Position numbers and translations under genes: made by a program. The notes beneath the pieces were generated by a model, which had not been told where the DNA came from, ran no database searches, and worked only from the letters and a program-made list of their open reading frames with translations. From Notospermus geniculatus (taxonomy: Eukaryota; Nemertea; Pilidiophora; Heteronemertea; Lineidae): DNA of 64,000 nt. The DNA is taken from contig NMRB01000042.1 in the NCBI GenBank assembly GCA_002633025.1, forward strand, positions 619,473 to 683,472, in the 5' to 3' direction. Shown here in pieces: positions 11,773 through 23,285 of the stretch (its first letter is position 1; the number at the start of each line of letters is the position of its first letter).

Positions 11773-13823
11773 ATGTCATTGCCTCCCTTACCAGATGGAT
11801 TGAAACCACTGTTCCACCAGGTGGCAGGACATAAGTACGGAGAAGGAAAAACTGGTTTAGGTGAGAATTTTCAGTTTCTGAATTTATGTAATCTTCCCAT
11901 TCACTTGTTATTTTGGGTTTGTACAATGCCAGAGTACCCGGTACGTTTTTTAGTGTTTGAGTCTCTGACATATTGTGAGACGAAGATTCCAAGTTGGAAG
12001 CCAGCAGTTGGTATAACTTGAGATGACTACTATAGTCATGTACCGTACCATAAATTGCGGACCATGTTTACACGGCGTCATGACGTCACAATGCATCAGC
12101 ATGTGTTGGTTTCACTACGATGTCACGTCACTCGTAAACATGGGTCACAAAATTCGGTAGACATCTATAGTAAAGAGACGCTTCAACCTGTTGCCTTGAT
12201 TACCCTGGATTCAGAGACTCACTTCTCATCTCTAGTGAGGTACCCGGTAAATGGAAGTTGTTGTGCTTAATTTCAGGCTGTCTTCAGAGTCCTGATGGTC
12301 TCTTGTTGAAACCAGTCCAGCGTCCTCCAAAAGGTCTGAGGGAACTGCAGTTTTATGAAACTATGTTTGATGATAAGAATCTCGATGACGCCGCTTTATT
12401 AAAACTCAGGGATTTTGTACCAAAGTTTTATGGAACATACCAGAACTTAGATGGTAACCAACGCTCTTACTACTTTTGCTAGTCAGGGGGGGTTCTTGAG
12501 GTGAATGAAGCTTTCAGAAACTTGCTTGCTTGCAATTTCATGAGGCAGATGAACTGGTCAAAAGTATTGATACTCAAAATCAGCATTCAGATCTGCAGAT
12601 GCTGTCATTTCTCTATCTTCTTGTTATGCAGTTGTCTACTTGAAGCTTGAAGATTGTGCAGGGTATTTCAACAAGCCTAGTATCATGGATGTCAAGATGG
12701 GAGCTGATTTGTACCATGCAGACTACATGGCTAATCACTTGCCCAAAGAAGATGTTGAGAGGTCATTCACAAAATATCCCGCTGGTCGTGAATATGGATA
12801 TTGTATACTTGGGATGCGGGTAAGTAATGGCAATCCTGATTGTAATGTACCAGAAAAATTTCAACGGACTCCATCCGTTTAAATATTGGCAAATCTCTGT
12901 CTGTCAGTAGAAGATAATAGTACATGGTTCAGCTGCTGTAGTAGGTATGGCTGGTGTGCGGTCTACATTTCCGAATAAAAATTGATACTTTTCACTTGAT
13001 CAGAGATTGTGATTGTCATTTTCTCCTTTCTATAATTCTTTTCAGATGTTTGATCCAAACCTTCGAGATTTTAGTGTTGTTGAGAAGGCTTACTTTAAAA
13101 AACTCCATCATGAAGAAGACATTATATCGAAAGGTACATACTTCCATTCACCATGAAATGATTTTTTAGTTCTATTTAACTTGTTCTTTGCTGTTCTATG
13201 AAATAAGCAACATACAGACAAATCTCCGTAATAAATGGTAAATTGGGCGGGGGGTAATACCTGGTTATATCTCTTATCATTGCAGGCTGGTAGTAAAACC
13301 TAGTTGATCTCTTATCATTGCAGGCTTAGAGCTTTACTTCCGAAGTGCTGGCTGTTGCAGAAATGCTTTAGTCAAGAGTTCAGTGGAGAAACTGCAAGAA
13401 ATCTGTGATTGGTTTGAAGGCCAATCTCAGGTGATATTTTTCAGTAGTTCACTGCTCTTCGTTTATGAAGGAGAGCTGTCTGGTGCTTGCTCATCTTCCT
13501 CTAAGGCACATCAGAAGACCTGCTGCAAGGGTGATGCAAAGGTGCAGAGCGTCCAGGAAATTCAAAGGAATGGTGAAGATACTCAAGGGAATGGCGAAGT
13601 GTCGAAGGGCCTCAGTGAACACCCTGGGAGTCACCTAAATTGTGATTCTAAGAAATGTGATAATACTGCTGATACTCATTGTTGTTCTTCCCATCGTCCT
13701 CGTCAAATTTTAGTTAAAATGATCGATTTCAGTCACACATATTTTGAAAATAAGAGAGATGAAAATTATTTGAAGGGTTTGCGGACATTGATAAAACATT
13801 TAAAAAAGATGCTTCCAAATTAA
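11773..13823 (+). CDS. IPMK: Inositol polyphosphate multikinase, 5 exons
   Basis: IPK-family kinase that phosphorylates inositol tris- and tetrakisphosphates; in animals it also makes PIP3, acting largely in the nucleus. Exons: 11773-11860, 12277-12453, 12632-12819, 13046-13133, 13324-13823. Phases match and give 346 residues, shorter than the human protein (about 416). Visible signatures: HQVAGHKYG near the N-terminus (the IPMK opening motif), YLKLED (91-96), the catalytic PSIMDVKMG (104-112, Asp108 and Lys110 of the PxxxDxKxG motif), FFSSSLLFVYEG with the SSLL motif (222-225), and MIDFSHTY with the metal-binding Asp315. A low-complexity Ser/Lys/Cys-rich insert of about 80 residues separates SSLL from IDF, where family members also vary. 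The last exon is preceded by a duplicated acceptor. The P450 gene lies upstream on the opposite strand. Confidence 0.95.
12059..12145. repeat. Short inverted repeat in IPMK intron 1
   Basis: CCATGTTTAC near 12062 pairs with GTAAACATGG near 12134, enclosing GACGTCA-type and CGTCA palindromes. An outer CTATAG word lies on either side. It could be a degraded MITE. No function can be assigned. Confidence 0.4.
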
Positions 13824-14799
13824 ATTCTTCCGTCAGTTCAATAAGAAATTCTTTTCCTTGTCGTGGTTCACTTCAGAGTTGAACAGGGAAGTGGACTTGT
13901 GCTGTTGTATTCCTTCCAGATTATTTACTTTTGTTTTTATTGTTGATAAAAAACATATTCTTTTAAAACGTTTCAGTCCTGCGAAATATTTTAAAATAGT
14001 TCGATCCCGGCAAAGAACAAGGGTGTACCAAGATTCCTAACAGCACTGGCACTTCAGCGGGAAGTTTTATAAATACATGTAGATCATTAAATTCCAGTTA
14101 CCGTACTGGTAAAGCCATTGGTAGTGGAATAATGATGGTTACCGGTATGTAGCGATCTAGTTTCCACTAACTTGACATGTAGGTATGGTAGTGGGCCTAG
14201 TTGTTCTCTGTCCAGTTTATTGATTTCGTTGGTCATGTAGTAATTGCTTCATGTTAAATTGCTACCAGCATGTCCGTTTTACACAAAGGACCTGATAATG
14301 ACAAGAGACCAACTGGAGGCCCATTGTGTCTGGTAGGCAAAGTTGACTAATATAATTTAATATAATGTAATATCTGCCATACGGTACAAATTGTAGGAAA
14401 AATATTGTGTAGAGTTCTTCTTTTGATTACTCATTCTTCCATATGTACAGGTATGGTATATTTGATATTTAAGTATGTTTATGTCATTCAAATCTGCTCC
14501 TTTTGTAGCACCCTCGATTATGAAAACAACAATTAATGTAGAAGAAAAATATTTCCTTTTGTTTTCTTAGTTTATATTGTTGCGAATGTGTTACCAGTAT
14601 CTTTTTCATGCTGCTGTACATTTGTACATGGTCAAAACATTCAGATTTTTCTTGTATGCTCAATACAAGTATGTGGAGCATGAATTTCAATTTCCCCAAA
14701 ATCGTAACTGACAAAATATCCTACTTCTTCAAATGAAACCGTGATAACCTAGTATACTTTATGAAGGTCATGCAGACTACCGGGTACATACTGTACTTT
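13824..14799. other. IPMK 3' UTR / intergenic sequence
   Basis: AT-rich, without convincing exons. ATTAAA and AATAAA-like words occur but none can be singled out as the polyadenylation signal. Confidence 0.4.
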
Positions 14800-14944
14800 A
14801 AAAAAATCAATGCTTAGTTTTCAGCACACATTGAAAAAACAGCAGGCAGAGCTGTAATGTATCCACATAGACCATAGTACATTTTACACTACACTAACGT
14901 CGGAGGACGTAAGCACTTTCTGAATTCAATACAGTGTGGCTTTA
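14800..14944. mobile_element. Partial copy of the AAAGCCCCACTGTATTGAAT MITE family
   Basis: The sequence matches the right half of the complete element at 28449-28715: shared phrases include TTAGTTTTCA, AGTACATTTT, ACGCTGACGTC-like and the terminal ATTCAATACAGTG.GGCTTT. The left terminus is missing, so this copy is truncated. Confidence 0.6.
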
Positions 14945-15237
14945 ATAAAAGAGAGAAAGGAACTAAAGCCTAGCCATTATTCAATCTTGAAATTCACAAC
15001 CATGTTCTTGTCAGTCTATTTGAGTTCTAGGACGTACTCCAGTCTTATATCCTTGAGATTCATGTCCTTGAAACTGATAGACAAGTATGCAGCAAATGAA
15101 AATCCTACATATACCAGTTCTGAGAATGTTAAGGGAAGATGAAGTCTGTCTTTCAAATTTCCATAACACACAATATGCGGAACTCAATAGTCTTATGGAT
15201 ACCTTTACCAATGCTTGATTTGGTAGGCCTAAACTAG

Positions 15238-16230
15238 TTACCCACTCCCTTTAATTTCAGAATAGCTTGGATTCCTTGATGAGCGACCTTGACAGCAACT
15301 TGGACAGCATAACCAACTGCTTGTCCTCTCTGTCTCTTCAGAATCCTTAACCGTAGCTCCTCCATGTTGAGAAGTCAGTTGTGTCTCCATGCTGCTCAAC
15401 ATCTGTACAACTCCCTCCTCCTTATTGCCTATTTGTTCGTCACAAAAGTCCTTTAATGGAATGGTCTCCAGCTCGCCAGCATGTGCAATATCAGGTTGTC
15501 CCGACACAAAGCTAGATATACCCGACTCTGCATCATTTTGCATCTCCAGTGTCGCCTCTTTAACGTCATGGACATAGTACCAGTCAGCATCCTTTGTGGA
15601 TGTCTCAGGGAATTGCCTCCGTCGATACTTCCCAATCATCATGTCGTCCTCACTTTCATCATCTGCATCAATGAAGTACGAACCATCACCACTTTCCCGT
15701 GAAAGCAAGGTGGACATTGATGACGCGTGGTCCGATACCCTTGGTTGGGTGAGTGATTCAGTGACACCAGGTTCATTGACCACCGGTTGACGCACATCAC
15801 CTTCAACATACCGTCTGTCATCTAACAGTTCAGGCAATTTGCGTTTGCTTTTCGATGACTCCGTGTTCTTCTGTGGCAGAATGTGTTTCTTGAAGAATTT
15901 CTTGACACTGCGTTTTTGTTTTGGTGCTTGATGATGTAACTTCGGTGGTATAGCACCTTTGCTGTCCTCAGGAGTGTCATCACAATACGTGGTCACAGAA
16001 GCCTCTTTTCTCATCACAGGAGTCTTCTTGACATCCGGATCTTCCATCATCGATGACGAGGCAGATGGCTTGTCTGTTCTGATTTCAGCCTCTTTCATGG
16101 GACTGTGGACTTCAGCCTGCTTTATCGTTGTTTGTCGTTTCCTGGCCTTCTTTGCCGTAGCTTTCTGCTCAGCCTCATACTCCCTAGCAATCTGTTTCAG
16201 AGACTTCTTTTTTGTCAGTAACGACATCAT
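15238..16230 (-). CDS. Unrecognised 330-residue protein (copy A)
   Basis: I do not recognise this protein. It starts with two consecutive ATG codons; a stop codon lies about 13 codons upstream in frame, so the ORF may be complete or a 3'-terminal exon. The N-terminus is basic and probably helical (LKQIAREYEAEQKATAKKAR, about 11-30). Two further Lys/Arg-rich blocks follow (KQKRSVKKFFKKH; SKSKRKLPELLDDRR), then an acidic serine-rich middle (FIDADDESEDDMM). The C-terminus carries WLCCPSCC, a cysteine cluster of the kind often palmitoylated, and ends SEIKGSG. No signal peptide or membrane helix is seen. The composition suggests a largely disordered cytoplasmic protein or tail. Conservation with copy B (12 substitutions, one 5-residue in-frame indel) supports coding. 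Confidence 0.7.
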   Translation of the reverse strand: MMSLLTKKKSLKQIAREYEAEQKATAKKARKRQTTIKQAEVHSPMKEAEIRTDKPSASSSMMEDPDVKKTPVMRKEASVTTYCDDTPEDSKGAIPPKLHHQAPKQKRSVKKFFKKHILPQKNTESSKSKRKLPELLDDRRYVEGDVRQPVVNEPGVTESLTQPRVSDHASSMSTLLSRESGDGSYFIDADDESEDDMMIGKYRRRQFPETSTKDADWYYVHDVKEATLEMQNDAESGISSFVSGQPDIAHAGELETIPLKDFCDEQIGNKEEGVVQMLSSMETQLTSQHGGATVKDSEETERTSSWLCCPSCCQGRSSRNPSYSEIKGSG

Positions 16231-16270
16231 GAACCGCAGAAACAGTCCAGTCTTCTTTGATGTCCTTTAG

Positions 16271-19200
16271 GCAATATATTTTCTAGTATCCTGTTAGTGA
16301 AAGTCCATTGGGTATATGGGAATGTTATTGGAATTGAACAGCAAGTTCCCCTCCTCTAGTCCTTCAAGAATCATTCACGTTCACTGCTCTGCTATACTCA
16401 GTCACCTGGCTTTCACAGGCCTGCACCCAGATGCAATGCAGCAACATAAATGTTGCAGAGAGATGCAAAGTCCTTGTCAGGCGATTGGGCATTTTGTTCA
16501 ATTTGGGACAATGGCAGAAAATTAGGATGCGTAATCAATAATGATAGACCCACATATTAAGCACAGCAACATGATGTGTGCATATTGACCAGTGTGCCGA
16601 ATAGTTTTTGGTACTCGAAGCAAGGAAACTGATGGCGGTAATCAAAGTTACCAAATTGTGACATAACACATCACCAATCATCCCTAAATTGTCCTTGATA
16701 AGGCAGTTCCAACTACCATGTTTATGCATCCATGATCACTGCTATTACTCCCAATACATAATATCATATTTTTATGTTAATATCATTCAAATTATTTAGG
16801 TACTATTAGGCCAAATTTCAAAGAAACCAATGAGGTTTGTTTCTAGCAATGATTAAATGATACATCACTGTACTTCAAGCTGCATTTAAGGTCTATTCAA
16901 TTAGTAAGAAAAGTAAATCAGTTTCATTTACTTTTATTTACATCATATACAGGACTATAATACACTTTTAACAGATCTTAATACGTGCGTAACTCATTAC
17001 CACACATCAAATCATACATGTACCAACTTTAATGGGTTAAATCAACAACACATTATAAAAGTTGAACAGAAGATTGTAGCTGAAGATAATCTGTAAGCAG
17101 TGAGAAAGCTCCAACACACCTACGCAAGATAACACAGTTCTTCATAATATGCACATGAACATGCACATCTTGTGCTCTTATCTCAGCTCTGATGAACTGG
17201 TGACTGTGGTGTAGTTAGAACGCAAGTCATTTGTTGGTACGACAATGAATATTTTTGACAAACAACAAAGTGATGTCAACTAAATTACACTACATGTGTA
17301 TACTTAACTATAAAATGCTTGGATAAATCATGGCAAGGCCATTTGAGACACAACCAAATACAAGAAAACTCTTACAACATCTAAACTGCCTCACTCCTAC
17401 AGACAGAGAAATGCCACTTGGACTCATTTTAATCAATGGTCCTTTAAATTACGCAAAAAAAAACGTTCGACAAAAGAAGTTCTTTCATCATGGGTCTGAA
17501 CACTGTAAACATCTGGTGGAAATACATTGCACTAGAAATACATGTATTATACCGGTAAGGTGAACTGTGTAAATGAAGGGATACGTTTGCCGATTCAAAC
17601 TCCAGTTGCCAGCAAAGGAAGTTCAATCGCTGTCACATAATAATGTACACATTGCATATTTACAAAGCAAACAACCTCCTCTTACCACAAGTTGACGAAA
17701 CAAACAGGACCACTGTCATACACGACATACTGAGATCATCATTGCATTTTTGGAGCTAAATTGCTCAGTACACAATTGTTGATATTGATTTAAAATTTGT
17801 ACATCATGTAAGAAGAAGGGTACATTGACCATATAGACCTGTTGCAACTACAGCGTTTTCCCCAGTCTGACACTGCTTGATTACCACAAGCAATTTGTTC
17901 ACATTTTCTTACAGTACAAGAGATCAAGTGTTCACAGACATTCACACCATGTACTTAGGCCAGTGAAAATCATGTGACAAGAATGAGACACTGCTGTCGT
18001 GGGCTGTAGCCATATGAACAAAATCTGATAAATACAGTTACCCAGTACTTGAATATGCGGCTATACAAATGTATTACATGTAGACAACTCACCAGATGAA
18101 GACGAAGACAATGAACATACAGGGTGGATGCACAAGACTCAATATCGAGACAAAACTGCACCCTGGCTTCTCAGATAAAACTCAGCCTTATTTCACTGGC
18201 GATGTTGAGAATGTCACAAGTTTGACTGAGCACGTCCTAGATATGTCCTGAGCTGGCGTCTACCAGTACTCATCCGAGGTACATGTATCAGTTGTTCTTA
18301 GTGCTTGCTCTCTTCTTCACTGCATATAAACGAAGGGAGTAAGCACTACGAACCACTGATACCTCTGGATGGAATTTCGGGGATTATCCAAAGTCCCACT
18401 CACACCACAAGACTTGTCGTAACACACCCTTGGCCCTACAGTAAGGAAATGGTCAAAGCTCATATGGGGTTCCAAAAGATCTATATTGATATTACCCGGT
18501 ATATGTACTCAACAAAGAAATAAGACAGGAGAATTCTCACAAAAACCTGTGACAATAGCAAACAAGATTACACAACATATCTTATTTTTAAGAAAAATTT
18601 TTGCCCATTCCATCGAATCAAGGCAATATGAGCGTTACCAAACAATTTCATAAATAGAACTTAAAGCACTTATCTTTGACATTGAAAGGAGACCTGCATT
18701 ACTACATGTAAGTAGTGAAATATGACATAGACAGAAGCAAGAAGATGTCTTACATTGAGATTACTCACTACGTCACTTAGTACATATTTGAGAGAACATT
18801 ACATACAGGTAAAGCTATATGAAGTGTAAAATGCTCCTGTAATCAGAAGTACCGGTAGTTATTGCTTGGGTGTATAAAATGCATCTTATTATGCCAACAC
18901 CAAATTCTCTTATCGATAACCATCACTCATCCACTCTATTAGATCAGAATGAGATACACACTCAGAAAATTACCCGTTGTACATTGAAATTGAATTGGCT
19001 GACCAGTAAAAAGTGCTGGCCAAACTATCTGATATGATCGTGGAATGGTGAAGCATGCAGACCACATCTTAATTCACTTGACCACCAAGCGGTTTCCCTC
19101 CTACATGTACATTGTACCTTAACCATTTCAAGTAGAAGTAAGAGAAAAAAGATACCCTACAACTTGAAAACTTATTGATGATTCTGGCTTCAAACTGGAA

Positions 19201-20050
19201 TACGTAGAGGTGATATTTATTTGATTCCCAGAATGACAAGATTGATTGTAAGATACGAAGATGTGGAAATGTTTGCCTGGTCCCTGCAGGCTATATGAGA
19301 AGAGATTCTAAAAGACATAATTCGAACATCAAATGCATAGCACATTGTACACAACACCCTGATTTAGCCTAGCTTGATTATTTTGACCTTCGCTGTGGCA
19401 CCTGTCCAATGACCTCTTCCATTAAACAATCTAAGCCAAATCAAGTTGATGAAAATGCACGCATCCTATCTATAAATAACAATAACATATGTAGACCAAG
19501 CTACAATATCACCAAAAGAAAACCATGCAAATATTGCAAACACTTTACTCCCAACCTCCTTTCTTGAAATGAGGAGCAGTCCTTCTGACAGCGGTTGGCA
19601 GTTATTAAGTTAAACATATTAATGCTTGCTTAACGTATACTCTATCAAATCTGATTTACCGGGTACTGACGTTTTCCGAACAATTTTCTTTTCATTTTTA
19701 AGTATCAATTTAGACACAGTGAGCTGTAATGATATATTGGCAGTTGTAGAATAGTCACTCATCCAAAAAGATTAGCACGTAATTTCCATTATTCACATCA
19801 AAGATCAAATAATCTTCAAAAGCACCAAAACTGTTTGTGTTTATTACAGCACACACAGGCCAAAATTAGAAATTGCACTAAAAGAGCTGATTTGATGAAA
19901 ATACAATGCAAAAGCTTTGACTGACTAGTAAATAAGAATTTGGAAAAAAATTCAGAAAAGTTTCCTTTTGATCTGTACATGCAGATGGCATCGATCGACA
20001 CAGACTACAGCAAATGCCAACTTGTTTCCACAGTGAAGAGAAACAAGATC
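16271..20050. other. Long AT-rich non-coding part of segment A
   Basis: No splice-flanked frame or known protein is visible on either strand, and the short ORFs are not preserved in length between copies A and B. It could be upstream intron or untranslated sequence of the unrecognised gene, or plain intergenic DNA. Confidence 0.5.
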
Positions 20051-20206
20051 CAGGGGCGGATCCAGGATTTGAGAAAAGAGGGGGTGCCCTTGGCTAGGAA
20101 TATTGAAATTTGCGCCCAATTCCAGAATTTCACAGTCGATTTTACAGATTTGTTGGTTAAAAGGGGAGGCGCGCGCCCGGTGCTCCCCCCTCTGGATCCA
20201 CGCCTG
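20051..20206. mobile_element. hAT-like MITE, CAGGGGCGGATCCAGGA family (copy in A)
   Basis: The left end CAGGGGCGGATCCAGGATTT is mirrored by CTCTGGATCCACGCCTG at the right. AGATC-containing words flank both sides and fit a partly decayed 8-bp target duplication. The CAGGGGCGGATC terminus is a widespread hAT-type end. The same insertion sits at the same place in segment B (27578-27733), so it predates the A/B split. Confidence 0.8.
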
Positions 20207-20437
20207 AGATCAGTTCCTGGTCAGACTAGTTTCAAGTCGTCTTACTCAAAGATACCCGGTAGGCATATCTTATAAGCAGGCAATCCATATCAGTACAAGT
20301 TTTGATGCAATGTGGTCCCTTGAATTTTGTCGTTGGGCAAGAATGCATGTAAATATGCCACTGACTGGCAACAATGTACAACATGAATATAAGAAGGGAG
20401 CTAAGTTTTGACCGTGGTTAATGAAGATAAAGTCCTG

Positions 20438-20560
20438 GGGCCGGTTGCACAAAACTCATGTTAGCGCTAACATGGTGTTAGCGCTAACTTTTATGTTAGA
20501 TGACGTCAAAATCCATTGTCATTTTACATCATTTAAAGTCCCAGCTTCATCCCCCGTCCA
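20438..20560. mobile_element. Left terminus of a GGGCCGGTTGCACAAAA element
   Basis: It begins GGGCCGGTTGCACAAAACTC, then has two TTAGCGCTAAC palindromes, and ends near AAAGTCCCAGCTTCATCCCC. The reverse complement of all these words occurs at about 28790-28880. The two ends look like terminal repeats of one element, now separated by 8.3 kb that includes segment B. Confidence 0.7.
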
Positions 20561-21105
20561 GCAGCATCAATTACTTGATGCAACTGGTTCAACAATGAAC
20601 AAAAATGCCAACCGGCTGATGGTTTGTTTGAAATTCCTACCGACTTCATAAAAAAGCAGACTTTTTGAGGGCCCCAGGAGTGCCCGCCCGAACAAAAAAT
20701 GACTGAGAGTGAAGTGAATCCCAAACAGGAAGTGACGTAAACTCAGGAAAAATGGCCGACTCGCAGGGTATTTCGGGTAATACACCTGCGGCAAGAACCG
20801 GACTTATTAAACCCGGCAATTCTGTAATGGAAGCAGAATAAGAGCGGACAAATACCAGCTTTTTTTGTAGTGGAAGCGCAACTATTTTCAGGTTCGTTTT
20901 TCTAATACCAGACAATCACTTCATGTTATGATCATTCCCCCGTGAACCAGGAAACTGAGCCTGAAAATGACACTAAGATGTACACTTCACACTTCAGAAA
21001 GTTCAGAAAATTGGCCATATGGCCAATAGAAGAACGGAATTTATCCACATGACCTGTCAATCATAATTCATGTACACCGTGGGTAGTTTTCAGGACTGAC
21101 CTCAA
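20561..21105. other. Unique sequence between segments A and B
   Basis: It contains one short open frame with a reasonable ATG context at about 20752 (MADSQGISGNTPAAR.., 29 codons to a stop). A GGGTAATAC possible donor lies inside it, so a first exon is conceivable. There is no homology I recognise, and the interval may be interior sequence of the GGGCCGGTTGCAC element. Confidence 0.3.
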
Positions 21106-21510
21106 GGCCCGTATGCACCAACGTGGATAAACCTTAGATTAGGCTTAAACTAGGTTTAAGTATGGTTTAAAAAATTAATCCGCCTGCACCAACAAGGATT
21201 AACTTTTATCCGGTGTTTAAACTACAGATTATTCTAAACCAGCCAAGGGGTAGGTTTAAACTTGGATTAAGTCATTTTTGAAGAAGTGACTGAAGTGACA
21301 AGATGGACTGGATCGATGCTTTGACAATTTTCAACGGCCAGAATGGCTGATTTGAGATAGAAGCAATCCGATGGAGGACTTTAGAGATGGTGATTTCCAC
21401 AAAAGATACCGCTTCACGAAGGAGAACGTTTTGCTAATTTTGGATTGGATGGAAGAAGAGATTACACCCAACTCCAACAGGAACGCTGCTGTTTCACCAA
21501 TTAACAGGCT
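21106..21510 (+). mobile_element. Truncated PIF/Harbinger element fragment
   Basis: The first 405 bp match the left part of the element at 26444-27239, including the GGCCCGTATGCACCAACG terminus and the start of the transposase (MEDFRDGDFHKRYRFTKENV). Homology stops abruptly at AACAGGCT, where a C-rich fragment follows. The right terminus is absent, so it is a broken copy exactly at the A/B boundary. Confidence 0.8.
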
Positions 21511-21601
21511 AAGCCCCCCCCGTCGTGGCCTTTGCGACTCCGTCGGCCTGCGGCTGACGGTGTCCGGCCCCCCCTATTCCGAAATCCTGGATCCGCCCCT
21601 G
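21511..21601. mobile_element. hAT-like terminal fragment at the A/B junction
   Basis: This GC-rich piece ends AAATCCTGGATCCGCCCCTG, the reverse complement of the CAGGGGCGGATCCAGGATTT terminus. Only this end is present. It directly abuts the first base of segment B. Confidence 0.65.
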
Positions 21602-21800
21602 ATCCTTGAGATTCATGTCCTTGAAACTGATAGACAAGTATGCAGCAAATGAAAAACCTACATACATGTATACCAGCTCAGCACTGAGAACGTTCAAGGG
21701 AAGATGAAGTATGTCTTTCAAATTTCCATAACACACAATATGCGGAACTTAAGTCTTATGGATACCTTTACCAATGCTTGATTTGGTAGGCCTAAACTAG

Positions 21801-22778
21801 TTACCCACTCCCTTTAATTTCAGAATAGCTTGGATTCCTTGATGAGCGACCTTGACAGCAACTTGGACAGCATAACCAACTGCTTGTCCTCTCTGGCTCT
21901 TCAGAATCCTTAACCGTAGCTCCTCCATGTTGAGAAGTCAGTTGTGTCTCCATGCTGCTCAACATCTGTACAACTCCATCCTCCTTATTGCCTATTTGTT
22001 CGTCACAAAAGTCCTTTAATGGAATGGTCTCCAGCTCGCCAGCATGTCCTGACACAAAGCTAGATATACCCGACTCCGCATCATTTTGCATCTCCAGTGT
22101 CGCCTCTTTAACGTCATGGACAGAGTACCAGTCGGCATCCTTTGTGGATGTCTCGGGGAATTGCCTCCGTCGATACTTCCCAATCATCATGTCGTCCTCA
22201 CTTTCATCATCTGCATCAATGAAGTACGAACCATCACCACTTTCCCGTGAAAGCAAGGTGGACATTGATGACGCGTGGTCCGATACCCTTGGTTGGGTGA
22301 GTGATTCAGTGACACCAGGTTCATTGACCACCGGTTGACGCACATCACCTTCAACACACCGTCTGTCGTCCAACAGTTCAGGCAATTTGCGTTTGCCTTT
22401 CGATGACTCCGTGTTCTTCTGTGGCAGAATGTGTTTCTTGAAGAATTTCTTGACGCTGCGTTTTTGTTTTGGTACTTGATGATGTAACTTAGGTAGTGAA
22501 GCACCTCTGCTGTCCTCAGGAGTGTCATCACAATACGTGGTCACAGAAGCCTCTTTTCTCATCACAGGATTCTTCTTGACATCCGGATCTTCCATCATCG
22601 ATGACGAGGCAGACGGCTTGTCTGTTCTGATTTCAGCCTCTTTCACGGGACAGTGGACTTCAGCCTGCTTTATCGTTGTTTGTCGTTTCCTGGCCTTCTT
22701 TGCCGTAGCTTTCTGCTCGGCCTCATACTCCCTAGCAATCTGTTTCAGAGACTTCTTTTTTGTCAGTAACGACATCAT
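21801..22778 (-). CDS. Unrecognised 325-residue protein (copy B)
   Basis: Second copy of the ORF at 15238-16230, with the same double-ATG start and the same SEIKGSG end. Relative to A it has 12 amino-acid substitutions and lacks five residues (QPDIA) between FVSG and HAGELE, an in-frame 15-bp deletion. All basic blocks, the acidic ADDESEDD stretch and the WLCCPSCC cluster are kept. If A and B are alleles of one locus, this is an allele and not a paralogue. Function unknown. Confidence 0.7.
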   Translation of the reverse strand: MMSLLTKKKSLKQIAREYEAEQKATAKKARKRQTTIKQAEVHCPVKEAEIRTDKPSASSSMMEDPDVKKNPVMRKEASVTTYCDDTPEDSRGASLPKLHHQVPKQKRSVKKFFKKHILPQKNTESSKGKRKLPELLDDRRCVEGDVRQPVVNEPGVTESLTQPRVSDHASSMSTLLSRESGDGSYFIDADDESEDDMMIGKYRRRQFPETSTKDADWYSVHDVKEATLEMQNDAESGISSFVSGHAGELETIPLKDFCDEQIGNKEDGVVQMLSSMETQLTSQHGGATVKDSEEPERTSSWLCCPSCCQGRSSRNPSYSEIKGSG

Positions 22779-23137
22779 GAACCGCAGAAACAGTCCAGTC
22801 TTCTTTAATGTCCTTTAGGAGATATCTTTTCTAGTATCCTGTTAGTGAAAGTCCATTGGGTACATGTATATGGGAATGTTATTGGAATTGAACAGCAAGT
22901 TCCCGTCTAGTCCTTCAAGAATCATTCACGTTCACTGCTCTGCTATACTCAGTCACCTGGCTTTCACAGGCCTGCACCCAGATGCAATGCAGCAGCATAA
23001 ATGTTGCAGAGAGATGCAAAGTCCTTGTCGGGCGATTGGGTATTTTGTTCAATTTGGGACAATGGCAGAAAATTAGGATGCGTAATCAATAATGATAGAC
23101 CCACATATTAAGCACAGCAACATGATGTGTGCATATT

Positions 23138-23285
23138 GGGTCACATCAGAAATATATTATATATTTCTGGTCATATGAATAAAGACAAGCAAATGCTTTT
23201 ACTTCAGATTTGTACAGTATTGCATAGTGCATTTGTATTGCAAAATTCAAGTAAAAGCATTTGCTAGTCTTTATTCATATGACCC
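23138..23285. mobile_element. 148-bp palindromic MITE present only in segment B
   Basis: The element runs from GGGTCACAT to ATGACCC. Subterminal TCATATGAATAAAGAC pairs with GTCTTTATTCATATGA, and AAGCAAATGCTTTTACTT-like arms extend further in. Comparison with segment A shows the empty site: ATT occurs once in A (near 16587) and on both sides of the insertion in B, a 3-bp target duplication. This is a dated insertion, younger than the A/B divergence or polymorphic between alleles. Confidence 0.9.

Larger units (their letters stand above)
15049..20437. repeat. Segmental duplication, copy A (5.4 kb)
   Basis: The whole interval realigns with 21602-27964. Visible differences are scattered substitutions, short ACATGTA-type indels and two transposon insertions present only in B (23138-23285, 26444-27239). 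The segment contains one ORF (15238-16230, minus) and about 4 kb of AT-rich non-coding sequence. The right edge joins a GGGCCGGTTGCACAAAA terminal repeat, whereas the right edge of B continues directly into unique sequence. See the findings for the haplotype interpretation. Confidence 0.95.

Noticed and set aside
16271-20050. Several 60-115-codon frames in the duplicated non-coding segment
   Set aside because: Their lengths and ends change between copies A and B, unlike the 330/325-codon ORF, so they are chance frames.
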